Source of the DNA: Glutamicibacter sp. JC586
GTDB lineage: Bacteria > Actinomycetota > Actinomycetes > Actinomycetales > Micrococcaceae
Length of the DNA: 64,000 nucleotides
Direction: 5' to 3'
Assembly: GCF_009805585.1 (NCBI RefSeq)
Contig: NZ_VHIN01000002.1
Location: 558,001 to 622,000 of the forward strand
A program made the position numbers and the translations under genes. Below are positions 52,098 through 64,000 of the stretch, one piece after another; positions within the stretch are counted from its first letter, which is position 1; every line of letters begins with the position of its first letter. Under the pieces are notes generated by a model, which was not told where the DNA came from, made no database searches, and saw nothing but the letters and a program-made list of their open reading frames with translations.

Positions 52098-52573
52098 ATG
52101 AAAAACTAGCAAAAGTTGCCACGACCATCCTGGTTACGTTCTCCCTCACTGCAGCCTCAGCAGTAGCGGCGTTTGCAGGACCCTCGGACTCTCACAAGGC
52201 AGGTCAGCCAACCTCGAAATATCTAGAACTCCAAGATGCAAACACCAAAGCTAGCTTGGATTACATCGTGAATACCCGGGTACCGTCAGCGGAAAGAAAA
52301 ACAGCCTACGGCATTGAACGAGACTACAATTTTTCAAGGAATTCGACTCTGACAGTTGTTGAACGGCACAAAACGCAGTTGAACGTTGCCACGCCCGCAC
52401 TCGACTCGGGGCAGGATTCGACAGGTTTTTACATCGACATGTCTCCGGCGGATCAGCGGTCCTTTGTGAACGGAGGCAGCGCCCTAATTCTTGGCTCAAT
52501 AGGTGCCCTAATGGGACCGTTTGCGGTTGTCGCACTACCGGTCTTGGGCTCGTATATCACGCCGCAACTCTAA
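52098..52573 (+). pseudogene. Secreted protein with frameshift in its start (A-tract)
   Basis: ATG 52098 is followed by five A and then hits TAG after three codons. Adding one A to the tract gives MKKLAKVATTILVTFSLTAASAVAAFA, a model signal peptide, in frame with the rest through 52573 (...YLELQDANTKASLDYIVNT...STGFYIDMSPADQRSFVNGGSALILGSIGALMGPFAVVALPVLGSYITPQL). The mature part would be about 130 residues with a Gly-rich hydrophobic C-terminus. It could be a phase-variable tract, a true pseudogene or a homopolymer error. Confidence 0.7.
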
Positions 52574-52961
52574 GGCTTGACTTGTGCAAAAGATAATAGA
52601 ACCATGCGGTTCTACTACACACTAGACGGTAACGCGGTTTCATCAAGATGCCTTTAGAAAGCGGCGAACGTCAAAACGCTCACCCGTGTTTCGCGACGTC
52701 TCTTCGCTCGCTCGAAGCTCATTTCGAAGCCTTTCAATGATTCACCATACAGCTGTGGAGCTCAGAGTAAAGGCCTTGGGCTCCACACCCGTTTGGTGAA
52801 TTCAAAGGGCTTGGTGCCACCGAATCTCCCAAATCTCAATTACTGGAACGCTCTTCTTATTCACTCAGTCGCATTTTGGGTCAGCTGAAGTGCTGTGGAG
52901 GCGTTCCCTCGACCGACTACACCCCCAATCTGGCCGAATTCGAACGTATTTCTAGCAAGAC
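52574..52961. other. Gap upstream of guaB terminator
   Basis: No gene is seen. An inverted repeat TGTGGAGC...GCTCCACA lies at 52754-52789 and may end the secreted-protein transcript. Confidence 0.4.
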
Positions 52962-53012
52962 AAAAGGTCCCGTCCGGAATGACGCTGAGCGCGATTCCGG
53001 ACGGGACCTTTT
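52962..53012 (-). terminator. Terminator of guaB
   Basis: AAAAGGTCCCGTCCGGAAT and ATTCCGGACGGGACCTTTT are exact reverse complements with a 13-base loop, giving a 19 bp stem with U-tract in either direction. Confidence 0.92.
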
Positions 53013-53021
53013 CAGAGGCGT

Positions 53022-54560
<1,539 letters not shown>

Positions 54561-54648
54561 TTAAATGGTAGAGCCCTTTTGGCGCTGTTGTTATTCCCGC
54601 ACGGGTCTGTGTGTCCAAGCTCATGTGTTCCCAAGTCTCCAACACGAC

Positions 54649-56772
54649 TTATAACCCGCCAGTAGCTTGGTTAAAGGCTTCGGCAAACTGACGCTTGGCA
54701 CTAACAACAAATGTCTTGGAAAGGTGTGAATCATCTAAGTACGTTGAAACATTACCGATCACAGCTTTGCAGACCCCATCAGGGCAGAGCAAGCCTGTCA
54801 TATCTAATGAGACAACTTGCTTTCCATAGTCATGCGTTGCCAAGAACTCATCAACCGGGTTCTTGGCGGCTAAGGCTTCGGCTGCTGAGCCGTCACAGGT
54901 TTCGGGATGCTTGGCGTTATTATCAACGCACTCGGCAATGGAGTAGGTATAGCGCGGGGTATCGCGCATGGCGATGACCCTGCTGCCAGCATCTAAGAAA
55001 GGCTGGATACCTTCTGCGTAGTGATCCACCATGGCTTCTTGTTCACCCGGGGTGCGGCCATCATCGGCGGTTTCCGCGACAGTCTTGGTCGCGGTGGTCA
55101 TCACCATTTTGGGAGCCAAGTTAGTCACGTACTTCTTGGCCGCGTCCTGGAAGTCGGCGCATTCGGGTTCGGAGCGGTCCGCATCGGAACCATAGCGGCA
55201 ACCCGGATGGAATACCATCACCCAACTACCACCGGACTTTTCTACTGCGTCGGTGGCTGCCTCGGACCAGTGCTGCATATGCGAGTCACCCAGCAGGACA
55301 AGGTCTGGAGCGCCGTCAAAGTTTCCGCCCTGTTCGCAAAACATGATTCGCTCATCATCAGGGTTGTTGGCTCCGGCGCATGAGGTGCCCGGTGACTGCC
55401 ATTCATCTTCCAATTCGGTTGCCAATGGCAAGGTCAGCGCGGCAGGCGAAGGATCCCAGTCATCACTTGCGGTGGCACCGGGATTATCGGCCACGCTCTG
55501 CGCGGCTGCCACGGCACTGCGGTGGGCTACATTGTTAGTCCAAGCGGTCACGGCGAGGTTTGCAATGCATAGCCCAAGGGCCACCACTGCCACCTGGCTG
55601 ATGACCTTGACACCCCTGGTTGGAACCCAGTGAGGGAAGTTGAAGCTGTTCTGCCAATTGTTGGCTGGCTTCTCAATGAAGTTCGTTGAGACCCACGAAG
55701 CAGCTATTGCGGCAATAATGAGCACCGCACCGTCGAGGAAGGACGCGTGATCTTTACCCGAGACTTCAAGGTAAAGAACCAACATGGGCCAGTGCCAGAG
55801 GTACATGCCGTAGGACAGATCCCCCAACTTCACCAACGGTTTCAAGGACAACAACCCTGAAGGGTTGGCCCAGCTAAGTGGTGCAGGGGCTGCAATGACC
55901 ATGGCCGCGGCCAGGGTCGGGATCAACGCCATGAACCCCGGGAACTGACCTTGAACGTCCAGTACGGCTCCACTGCCAATGATGGTAGCTAGCCCTACCC
56001 AGCCAGCGACTCGGCGAGCCTTCTCGGGCATCGTAGACAGCCAAGGTAGCGCCAAAGCCAGCAGGGAACCCAGCGCGAATTCCCAGAGACGTGCGCCGGT
56101 ATGGAAGTACGCAACTTGCTGGTTATTGGCGGTGATGTTGATGGAGAAGGCCAATGATCCTATGAAGATCAAGGAGAAGACAGTACCGGCGACCCAAGCG
56201 AAGTTTAAGCGTTTGAAGAACAGCTTCCACACAAGAGCACTGAAAGCCAGTACTACCGGCCAGAGGATAAAGATCTGTCCCTGAATAGATAGGGACCAGA
56301 AATGCTGCAACGGTGAGGCTGAGTCGGTGTTGAACGCGTAGTAATCAACCTGATGGTTAGCCAGATACCAGTTCTGTTTATAGAGGAAGGATGCTCTGGA
56401 CTGGTCAATCAGGTCCATCCAGCGGCTACTTGGTAGCAGAATCCATGCTGCAATAATCACGGTGATGATCACCGTAATGGCTTGTGGAATTAGGCGGGAG
56501 AATCGATGTAACCAGCCGGTGATGAGCTTGGGGCGTTCACCGCGGGCAATCCTGCGTGCGGTGGAAGAGGTGAGGAAAAAGGCTGAGAGCATCAAGAAGA
56601 TGTCCACTCCCCCAGAGACCTTAGAGAACCAGATGTGATAGCACATCACCAGCAGTACTGCTAAGGCTCGAAGACCCTGTAAGTCGACCCGAAAGCTAGC
56701 GCCTTTAGCGCTTTTTCGGGGCTGTTTGAGGGCTGTACTCACAAGCAATGCTTCCGTCGGGGACTCGGGCAT
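54649..56772 (-). CDS. Acyltransferase 3 / SGNH fusion (OafA/YrhL type)
   Basis: This 707-residue protein has an N-terminal acyltransferase-3 membrane domain with about ten TM helices (FRVDLQGLRALAVLLVMCYHIWFSKVSGGVDIFLMLSAFFLTSS, including the conserved R and H). An external SGNH-like domain follows (LVLLGDSHMQHWSEAATDAV...SRVIAMRDTPRYT; C-terminal LDDSHLSKTFV with the D-x-x-H pair). It likely O-acetylates a cell-wall or surface polysaccharide. It follows guaB with no obvious operon partner. Confidence 0.92.
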   Translation of the reverse strand: MPESPTEALLVSTALKQPRKSAKGASFRVDLQGLRALAVLLVMCYHIWFSKVSGGVDIFLMLSAFFLTSSTARRIARGERPKLITGWLHRFSRLIPQAITVIITVIIAAWILLPSSRWMDLIDQSRASFLYKQNWYLANHQVDYYAFNTDSASPLQHFWSLSIQGQIFILWPVVLAFSALVWKLFFKRLNFAWVAGTVFSLIFIGSLAFSINITANNQQVAYFHTGARLWEFALGSLLALALPWLSTMPEKARRVAGWVGLATIIGSGAVLDVQGQFPGFMALIPTLAAAMVIAAPAPLSWANPSGLLSLKPLVKLGDLSYGMYLWHWPMLVLYLEVSGKDHASFLDGAVLIIAAIAASWVSTNFIEKPANNWQNSFNFPHWVPTRGVKVISQVAVVALGLCIANLAVTAWTNNVAHRSAVAAAQSVADNPGATASDDWDPSPAALTLPLATELEDEWQSPGTSCAGANNPDDERIMFCEQGGNFDGAPDLVLLGDSHMQHWSEAATDAVEKSGGSWVMVFHPGCRYGSDADRSEPECADFQDAAKKYVTNLAPKMVMTTATKTVAETADDGRTPGEQEAMVDHYAEGIQPFLDAGSRVIAMRDTPRYTYSIAECVDNNAKHPETCDGSAAEALAAKNPVDEFLATHDYGKQVVSLDMTGLLCPDGVCKAVIGNVSTYLDDSHLSKTFVVSAKRQFAEAFNQATGGL

Positions 56773-57243
56773 GACTTCGGTGCTTTATATCCTTGACACG
56801 TCAGACAACCATTCACCCTACCAATTGCTCCTGTGCGGTACTCACAGCTGGAACGCTCATCCTCAGACGCTGATGTATTAAATTCATGGATTGTATTGGG
56901 CTGACGTGTGCGACTTTACGTAACACTCAGAAACGAACAATCCCCTGTGAACTCGCGGATTTGACGTGGGTCACTCTGGGTAGAATTCCGCATACCTTGT
57001 TCCAGTAAATTGTTGACCAGCCAGTTTTCGGCAGGCGCAACCACCAGCCATTGAACACACGTGACATTGCCTGAGGCCACGCAGATCGACTCCATCTTGG
57101 AGTCGACCGGGCTCATACTGTCGAGACAGGTCGAGCGTGCATGAATATCGGTTCCCCAAATGAGGAACTATTGCTACGGTCTTAGCCATGGGGAACAACG
57201 AAATACGCTCCGTCTCAAGAGCACAACTTCGAAAGGATCCATT
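56773..57243. other. Gap between acyltransferase and small secreted protein genes
   Basis: No gene is recognised. It contains a short hairpin (CGACTCCA/TGGAGTCG at about 57088-57106) and must hold the acyltransferase promoter and that of the small secreted protein. Confidence 0.4.
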
Positions 57244-57498
57244 TTGAATTTCAAACAAAAAGCATCAGCACTTTTACTATCAGCATCACTCTTGGTCGGC
57301 GCAAGCGTAGCTGCTGTTCCTGCTGCGGAGGCAACAACTTACCAAGCAAAAAAGTACTTCAGTAATCTATTGGCGTGCAGAATATGGACGTCGGCGAAAG
57401 CTCCTCAGCTGGCTGCGCAGGGCTACCATATTACGTCAACCACGTGTTCTAGTCTTGATGGTGCCACGTGGCGCGGATTGGTTGACTACACCCGTTAA
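57244..57498 (+). CDS. Small secreted protein, TTG start
   Basis: TTG 57244 follows GAAAGGATCC and opens an 84-residue protein. It has a signal peptide (NFKQKASALLLSASLLVGASVAAVPAAEA) and a mature part of about 54 residues (TTYQAKKYFSNLLACRIWTSAKAPQLAAQGYHITSTTCSSLDGATWRGLVDYTR) with two cysteines that could form one disulfide. A Phe/Tyr/Trp-rich small exported protein of unknown function; a bacteriocin-like or signalling role is possible but not shown. Confidence 0.65.
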   Translation: MNFKQKASALLLSASLLVGASVAAVPAAEATTYQAKKYFSNLLACRIWTSAKAPQLAAQGYHITSTTCSSLDGATWRGLVDYTR

Positions 57499-57709
57499 TT
57501 TTCAGTCTTCACGCCCGAAATGAATGGTCAGCGTAATGCTTAGGCTACTCACTGCGATCCATGTGCCACCAATGCTAGTGCCCAGGCGCTACAAGTGTGC
57601 GAAGGTCGTTCATTGACAGTCACTTCGAGTTGAGTAGACGACAAGTCGAAGCCAGACGCAGAAAACAGCGTTGGGATGAAACCTAGCTCGAAAATCAGAA
57701 CAAGCAAAA

Positions 57710-57751
57710 AACCGCCGCCGTCCCACGAGTAAACGTGGTCCGGCGGCGGTT
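57710..57751 (-). terminator. Terminator of groEL
   Basis: AACCGCCGCCGG and CCGGCGGCGGTT-type arms (with an inner CACG/CGTG) form a strong stem followed by TTTTTTGC on the minus strand, about 22 bp past the groEL stop. Confidence 0.85.
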
Positions 57752-57772
57752 CTAAAGCCGAGTCGCTTGGAC

Positions 57773-59380
<1,608 letters not shown>

Positions 59381-59410
59381 TTATCTCCTGAAACTTATAA
59401 GAGGTTGGCG

Positions 59411-59707
59411 TTACTTTACGACGACTGCCAGTACGTCGCGAGCCGAGAGTACGAGGTACTCTTCGTTGCCGACCTTGACCTCGGTTCCGCCGTACTTCGA
59501 GTACAGAACTACGTCGCCTTCAGCAACGTCTACAGGAACGCGGTTGCCCTTGTCATCGATGCGGCCTGGGCCTACTGCGACAACGGTGCCTTCCTGTGGC
59601 TTTTCCTTAGCGGAGTCTGGGATAACAAGGCCCGAAGCGGTAGTGGTTACGGCTTCGACCTGCTTGATGACAATGCGGTCTTCGAGCGGCTTGATGGAGA
59701 CAGACAT
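59411..59707 (-). CDS. groES: Co-chaperonin GroES
   Basis: This 98-residue GroES has [48 protein letters not shown].., the mobile loop region, and [35 protein letters not shown] 59707 has AAGGAGA upstream. It is first in the groES-groEL operon, repressed by HrcA through the CIRCE at 59868. Confidence 0.97.
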   Translation of the reverse strand: MSVSIKPLEDRIVIKQVEAVTTTASGLVIPDSAKEKPQEGTVVAVGPGRIDDKGNRVPVDVAEGDVVLYSKYGGTEVKVGNEEYLVLSARDVLAVVVK

Positions 59708-59867
59708 GGTCTCTCCTTTTCGTGTATGAACCAATGGTGGTAGGGGTGCGCCCTATGGCATTGGACCAACCGTCGTCGCGGTGCCAGTTGGTGGTATCCA
59801 GTCAGGCGGTGTGTCTGGCCAACGGCTAGCCGTGACTAGACACCCACACATGACTTTAGGACGTGCT

Positions 59868-59894
59868 TTAGCACTCGGTCAAGGTGAGTGCTAA
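59868..59894. promoter_or_regulatory. CIRCE element (HrcA operator)
   Basis: TTAGCACTC-N9-GAGTGCTAA matches the CIRCE consensus exactly in both nine-base arms. It lies 161 bp upstream of groES and just beyond the stop of the permease gene, so it is in the groESL promoter region and is the expected binding site of HrcA. Confidence 0.95.
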
Positions 59895-59902
59895 TGAATC
59901 CG

Positions 59903-61480
59903 CTAGTTCGTCACACCGGTTCGCGCAGAGCGCACAGCAGCCGACTCTTCAATATCCTCCGGAGCCGAGAGATCCATTTCGGAAAGCTTGACCATCTTGG
60001 ACTTGGTCACCCAACGATGCCCTAGCCATAGACCCAGGAATAGTGGCAGGCCAATGTAGGACGAAAGTACCTCTAGACCGTGACCAGCCAGGACCGCTTG
60101 ATAGTTCTGACCGATAATCACCACGATGAGCATTAGGAACGCAACAATCGGACCTAGTGGGAAGAATGGGGCACGGTATGGCAGATCCTTAACGCTCATT
60201 CCCTGGGCGAGGTAGCCACGGCGGAAGCGGTAGTGCGAGGCAGCAATGCCCACCCAAACAATAAATCCGCATAGACCGGAGACGTTCAATAGCCAGGTGT
60301 ATGCGGCGCCTTGACCTACCAAAGCGGTGAGGAATCCAAAGAGACCCACGGCAGCAGTGGCCAACAGTGCCATCACTGGGACACCCCGGGAATTGGTGCG
60401 CCCAAAAATCTTGGGCGCCTTGCCGTCATGAGCCATGGAGTAGAGCATGCGCGTAGAAGCGTAGAGACCCGAGTTGCCAGCCGAGAGAATGGCGGTGAGG
60501 ATTACTGCGTTCATGGCAGCGGCGGCAAAGGCAATACCGGCGCGCTCAAAGACCAGGGCAAAAGGCGAGGAAGCTACGTCGGCTTCTCCGCTGGCCAGCA
60601 GACTGGGGTCAGTAAAAGGAATCAGACAACCGATGACAAAAATGGCCCCAATGTAAAAGAGCATGATGCGCCAGAAGACGCGGCGGATCGCCTTGGGGAC
60701 TTCGCGTCGAGGATCTTTGGCCTCGCCAGCGGCAACACCCACCAGTTCGGTTCCTTGGAACGAGAAGCCCGCAATCATAAAGACCGAGATGATTGACAGC
60801 CATCCGCCGTGGAAGACCTCCTTGCCTTCCTTCCAGTTAGCCAACGGGTCAGTTTGTGAGCCGAGAACTCCAAAAATCATAAGTACACCGGCTGCGAGGA
60901 ACGCCACAACGGTGACCACTTTAATCAAGGCCAGCCAAAACTCGCCTTCACCAAAGGCTTTGGCAGACAGTGCGTTCAGCGCCGTCAGGGCCAGAAGGAA
61001 AGTTCCAGCCCACACCCAGCCTGGAACATCTGGCAGCCAGAATTTCATGACGATACCCGCGGCGACCAGTTCGGCGGCCACCGTGATGGCCCAGTTGAAC
61101 CAGTAGTTCCAGCCAATGGCAAACCCGAAAGAGGGTGAGACGAAACGGGTAGCAAAAGTCTGGAAGGATCCAGCTACCGGAATCTTGGCCGTCATCTCCC
61201 CCAGTGACTGCATGAGTAGATAGACCATGAGTCCCACCGCGGCGTAAGCAACCAGTGCACCTCCCGGTCCGGCTTCAGCAATAGTGCCACCGGAGGCCAC
61301 AAAGAGTCCGGTGCCGATGGATCCGCCGATGGCGATCATCTGCAAATGCCGACTGCTCATGCCGCGCTTGAGTTGGTTCTGAGCCAGAGGTGTTGAGGTG
61401 TCCACCCCGCGGGCTGTGGCTGGATTAAAGCCTCTCGACGCCTTTGTCGTTCGCTGCATAGTTTTCTTCACAGATGCCAT
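59903..61480 (-). CDS. Amino-acid permease (APC family)
   Basis: This 525-residue permease has 12 TM helices and the AAP-type start QLKRGMSSRHLQMIAIGGSIGTGLFVASGGTIAEAGPGGALVAYAAVGLMVYLLMQSLGEMTAKIPVAGSF, GYWINWAITVAAEL-like TM3 and GTELVGVAAGEAKDPRREVPKAI. It imports an amino acid by proton symport. Exact substrate (aromatic, GABA, Lys) is not decided by sequence. The stop is nine bases from the CIRCE. Confidence 0.9.
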   Translation of the reverse strand: MASVKKTMQRTTKASRGFNPATARGVDTSTPLAQNQLKRGMSSRHLQMIAIGGSIGTGLFVASGGTIAEAGPGGALVAYAAVGLMVYLLMQSLGEMTAKIPVAGSFQTFATRFVSPSFGFAIGWNYWFNWAITVAAELVAAGIVMKFWLPDVPGWVWAGTFLLALTALNALSAKAFGEGEFWLALIKVVTVVAFLAAGVLMIFGVLGSQTDPLANWKEGKEVFHGGWLSIISVFMIAGFSFQGTELVGVAAGEAKDPRREVPKAIRRVFWRIMLFYIGAIFVIGCLIPFTDPSLLASGEADVASSPFALVFERAGIAFAAAAMNAVILTAILSAGNSGLYASTRMLYSMAHDGKAPKIFGRTNSRGVPVMALLATAAVGLFGFLTALVGQGAAYTWLLNVSGLCGFIVWVGIAASHYRFRRGYLAQGMSVKDLPYRAPFFPLGPIVAFLMLIVVIIGQNYQAVLAGHGLEVLSSYIGLPLFLGLWLGHRWVTKSKMVKLSEMDLSAPEDIEESAAVRSARTGVTN

Positions 61481-61907
61481 GCAACACCAAAGTGGATTCG
61501 ATTGCGATGTGGGTCACTTCAGTTTTTTGGGCATTCAACAGCACCATTAGGCAGGCTGAAATCCCAACAGGCGAGTGTAGAGAAAAGCCACTGGCAGACT
61601 GTAAATGAGCCAGAGCCGCCTCCGCCATAAACAACACAAGATTCACACAAAGGGTTACGCATCCTTACCAGATGGCATGTCTAGCAAAAGCATCACTTAC
61701 TCAAGGAATGGCGACGCTTCATAATCGGCGGCGCAGCACAGGCTCCTATTTTCACAACGCAGCGCGCATTGACCGCTCAACGAGCCCAGCAAGCAGAGTC
61801 AAAAGAAATTGAATATGACGTCAATATGTCACATAGGTCACAGGCGGGCAGTGCACGTCTCTTCGTTCGGGAGCAGCATGAGAGCTGATCAACGATAGGC
61901 TTGAGTC
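61481..61907. other. Gap between permease and methyltransferase genes
   Basis: No gene is supported. A palindrome TGACGTCA at 61815-61822, within ATGACGTCAATATGTCACA, could be a regulator site for either divergent gene. Confidence 0.35.
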
Positions 61908-63149
61908 ATGGCTCAGGCTTCAAATGACTCAACGCTTCACGAACAATTCGCAGCACTGCTTTCCGCCGAAGGTTGGCAGTTGCTGTCCACCATTGACCCA
62001 TCCATGGTTTCTTCCAAGGATGCAGCATGGACCCTAAATGAAAAGCTACGCAAAGAAGGCCACTCTCCAGAAGTGGTTCGTGCGGTCATTGCTCAGTCTG
62101 AGCTTCGATACAAGGCACGCGTGAAGTTTGGCCCATTCGCTGACTCATTGATTTTCACCCCTGCTGGGTTGGAGCAAGCCACCCGCCTGACCATTGCCGG
62201 TCTGCACGCCCAACGATTCACCAAAGCGGGTGCAACTCACGTAGCTGACCTCGGCTGCGGAATTGGAACCGACTCCATCGCATTAGCCAGCGCCGGTTTG
62301 CAAGTGACTGCAGTAGAAAAGGATGAAACTACCGCTGCGGCCACCACCTTGAACTTAATGCCATTTGAAAATGCCTCGGTGGTCCATGGCGGCGCCGAGG
62401 AAACTGACCTAACCGGAATCGATGGAGTCTGGTTAGACCCAGCTCGCCGCACCGACGTGGCTGGCAGCACTCGCAGGCTCTTTGATCCTGAGGCCTTCTC
62501 CCCTCCCCTGTCTTTCGTTGAAAAACTCGTTGACTCAGGACTGGATGTCGGTGTGAAGCTCGGCCCAGGCCTGCCGCACGATGCTATTCCGGAAAATGCT
62601 GAATCAGTATGGATTTCTGATCACGGATCCGTCATTGAAGCATGTTTATGGTTCGGCAAGCTCAAACGTGAAGACGTGGTTCGCGCAGCCTTGGTCATTG
62701 ATAAAAACGGGGCACATGAGCTCACCAGCTACGTAGCTGCCAAAGATGACCCAGCCGCTGAAGTTGGAGAACTTGCCGCTCACATCTATGAGCCCGATGG
62801 TGCGGTAATTCGTTCCCACCTGATTTCCAAGCTCCTGGAAACCACCGGCGGCCATCTCCTTGATGAGCACATTGCGTACTTCACTCATGAAAAGGAGATC
62901 TCGACTCCGTTTGCCCGAGGCTTCAAAGTTCTGGCAGTTCACGACTACAACGTGAAGAAGCTTCGCAGCTGGGTCAAGGTCAATGGAATTGGCACTCTAG
63001 ACATCAAGAAGCGCGGTGTAGATGCGACTCCAGAGGAGCTTCGAAAGATTCTATTGGCGGGTGCGCCAAAGAGCGCGAAGAACCGTGCGACCTTAATGTT
63101 GGCGCGAATCGGTGAGAAACGTGTAGCTTTCGAGGTCTCACCTCACTAA
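61908..63149 (+). CDS. THUMP-like class I methyltransferase
   Basis: This 413-residue protein has an N-terminal alpha region (FAALLSAEGWQLLSTIDPSMVSSKDAAWTLNEKLRKEGHSPEVVRAVIAQSELRYKARVKFG), a SAM motif VADLGCGIGTDSIALASAGLQVTAVEKDE, a VWLDPARRTD motif, and a C-terminal THUMP-like segment (AYFTHEKEISTPFARGFKVLAVHDYNVKKLRSWVKVNGIGTLDIKKRGVDATPEELRKIL). Members are probably RNA methyltransferases; substrate unknown. Next gene is a gamma-glutamylcysteine ligase-type enzyme. Confidence 0.9.
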   Translation: MAQASNDSTLHEQFAALLSAEGWQLLSTIDPSMVSSKDAAWTLNEKLRKEGHSPEVVRAVIAQSELRYKARVKFGPFADSLIFTPAGLEQATRLTIAGLHAQRFTKAGATHVADLGCGIGTDSIALASAGLQVTAVEKDETTAAATTLNLMPFENASVVHGGAEETDLTGIDGVWLDPARRTDVAGSTRRLFDPEAFSPPLSFVEKLVDSGLDVGVKLGPGLPHDAIPENAESVWISDHGSVIEACLWFGKLKREDVVRAALVIDKNGAHELTSYVAAKDDPAAEVGELAAHIYEPDGAVIRSHLISKLLETTGGHLLDEHIAYFTHEKEISTPFARGFKVLAVHDYNVKKLRSWVKVNGIGTLDIKKRGVDATPEELRKILLAGAPKSAKNRATLMLARIGEKRVAFEVSPH

Positions 63150-63303
63150 TCTAAAGTGATACAGATCCCATCTGTACTGTGCACCACCCAAAGAGATGGG
63201 AAATATACAATAGAGATGGAAAAACAGCGGTTTACGTTGGATTTTCAGTTTTGTTTGTTCGGCTCCGGAGCTTTCCGTCCGAGTAGTCATCGCTAGGAGC
63301 GCC

Positions 63304-64000
63304 GTGCAAAAAATTGAGTTCGCAAAATCCGCCCAATCCACCATTGGTGTTGAATGGGAAATTGCTTTAGTCAATCGCGAAGATGCGGACTTGTGCTCGG
63401 TAGCTGAAGATGTCCTTGATCAACTCAAGGACGATGCAGGCCTGAGCCACGAAGACGAGCACCCAACGGTCAAGCCTGAGTTACTCATGAATACCGTTGA
63501 AGTAGTCACTGGTGTTCACAAGACCGTCGCCAGCGCTGCAGAAGAGTTACGCACCAACGTCCGAATGCTCAATGACGTTGCAGGAGAGCACGGAGTAGAC
63601 CTGTACTGCGCAGGCTCGCACCCGTTCGCTGCACCGACATTGCAGCCAGTGACCGACAAGGACCGTTACGCCAAACTCATTGACCGCACCCAGTGGTGGG
63701 GCCGCCAGATGGTGATCTACGGAGTGCACGTGCACGTGGGATTGGACAGTCGTGACAAGGCACTGCCAATCACCGACGGTTTGATCAATTACCAGCCACA
63801 TTTCCAGGCACTCAGTGCCTCCAGCCCGTACTGGGGCGGGGAAGATACCGGCTACGCTTCACAGCGTTCATTGATGTTCCAGCAGCTCCCAGCCGCCGGC
63901 ATCCCTTTTCACTTCAACTCATGGTCCGAATACGAAGCACACATCGCTGACATGCTGCACACCGGCGTGATTGATGATGTCTCGGAGATCCGTTGGGATG
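63304..64000 (+). CDS. Glutamate-cysteine ligase, GCS2/YbdK type (3' end outside window)
   Basis: GTG 63304, with TAGGAGC upstream, opens a frame that runs off the window after 232 codons. It reads IEFAKSAQSTIGVEWEIALVNREDADLCS (the GCS2 N-terminus), TVKPELLMNTVEVVTGVHKTV, DLYCAGSHPFAAP and QWWGRQMVIYGVHVHVGLDSRDKALP, all GCS2 family motifs with active-site E and H residues. YbdK-type enzymes form weak gamma-glutamyl bonds; actinobacterial ones are carboxylate-amine ligases. The product here is unproven. Confidence 0.93.
   Translation, partial: MQKIEFAKSAQSTIGVEWEIALVNREDADLCSVAEDVLDQLKDDAGLSHEDEHPTVKPELLMNTVEVVTGVHKTVASAAEELRTNVRMLNDVAGEHGVDLYCAGSHPFAAPTLQPVTDKDRYAKLIDRTQWWGRQMVIYGVHVHVGLDSRDKALPITDGLINYQPHFQALSASSPYWGGEDTGYASQRSLMFQQLPAAGIPFHFNSWSEYEAHIADMLHTGVIDDVSEIRWD

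Overview
The window is chromosomal DNA of a moderately GC-rich actinobacterium. Several genes support this: DUF3090 next to an SCO1664-type kinase, a mycothiol-transferase-like DinB protein, a GuaB3-type IMPDH paralogue, DUF3817, SURF1, a groES-groEL operon with a perfect CIRCE, and an XseA/XseB/LytB/YchF block. Gene content and codon use look most like Micrococcaceae of the Glutamicibacter/Arthrobacter type. That genus-level guess is inference.

Layout. 1-10000: DUF3090/SCO1664 pair, then small accessory enzymes (GNATs, a methyltransferase, VOC, DinB), a two-component system with a COG4705-type membrane protein, and SRPBCC and YcxB-like proteins. 10028-18825: a visibly higher-GC accessory stretch. 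It holds DUF2268+MerR, then short gene modules (GNAT; LtrA/NTF2/SDR/TetR; a truncated NTF2 gene; Phd-RelE plus an alpha/beta hydrolase; HXXEE). These modules are separated by same-orientation, imperfect copies of the 3' end of ychF, and the real ychF ends the array at 18792. 18792-36734: core genes (ychF, ispH, xseAB, ppk2, a PLP aminotransferase, fthC, rimJ-like, a SepX/GlpR candidate, a CpaB-like SAF protein) and a 1404-residue helicase-like protein with degenerate Walker motifs. Remnants of a Fic-type toxin lie at 25145-25402. 37255-41100: an IS1380-family element and two secreted-protein genes, one with a single in-frame stop. 41550-54527: guaA, DUF3817, SURF1, guaB3, a BtrH-like protein, a TetR/acetyltransferase/MFS locus, VanZ, two paralogous tiny membrane proteins, a frameshifted secreted protein, and guaB. 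54649-64000: an OafA-like acyltransferase, a small secreted protein, groEL/groES with CIRCE, an amino-acid permease, a THUMP-like methyltransferase, and the start of a YbdK/GCS2-type glutamate-cysteine ligase that runs off the window.

The most unusual feature is the six-site array at 11763-18825. Each site reads, on the ychF strand, as the last residues of YchF (...VEFRFNV-stop) or part of them. Four of the six carry a second partial copy just after the stop. Two have a perfect inverted core, CGGAACTC-N4-GAGTTCCG. Gene modules abut the sites closely, as cassettes do, but no integrase is present and the box geometry is not that of integron attC. I interpret it as a candidate site-specific accessory-gene array that uses the ychF 3' end as its attachment target. 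The repeats are seen directly; the mechanism is inferred.
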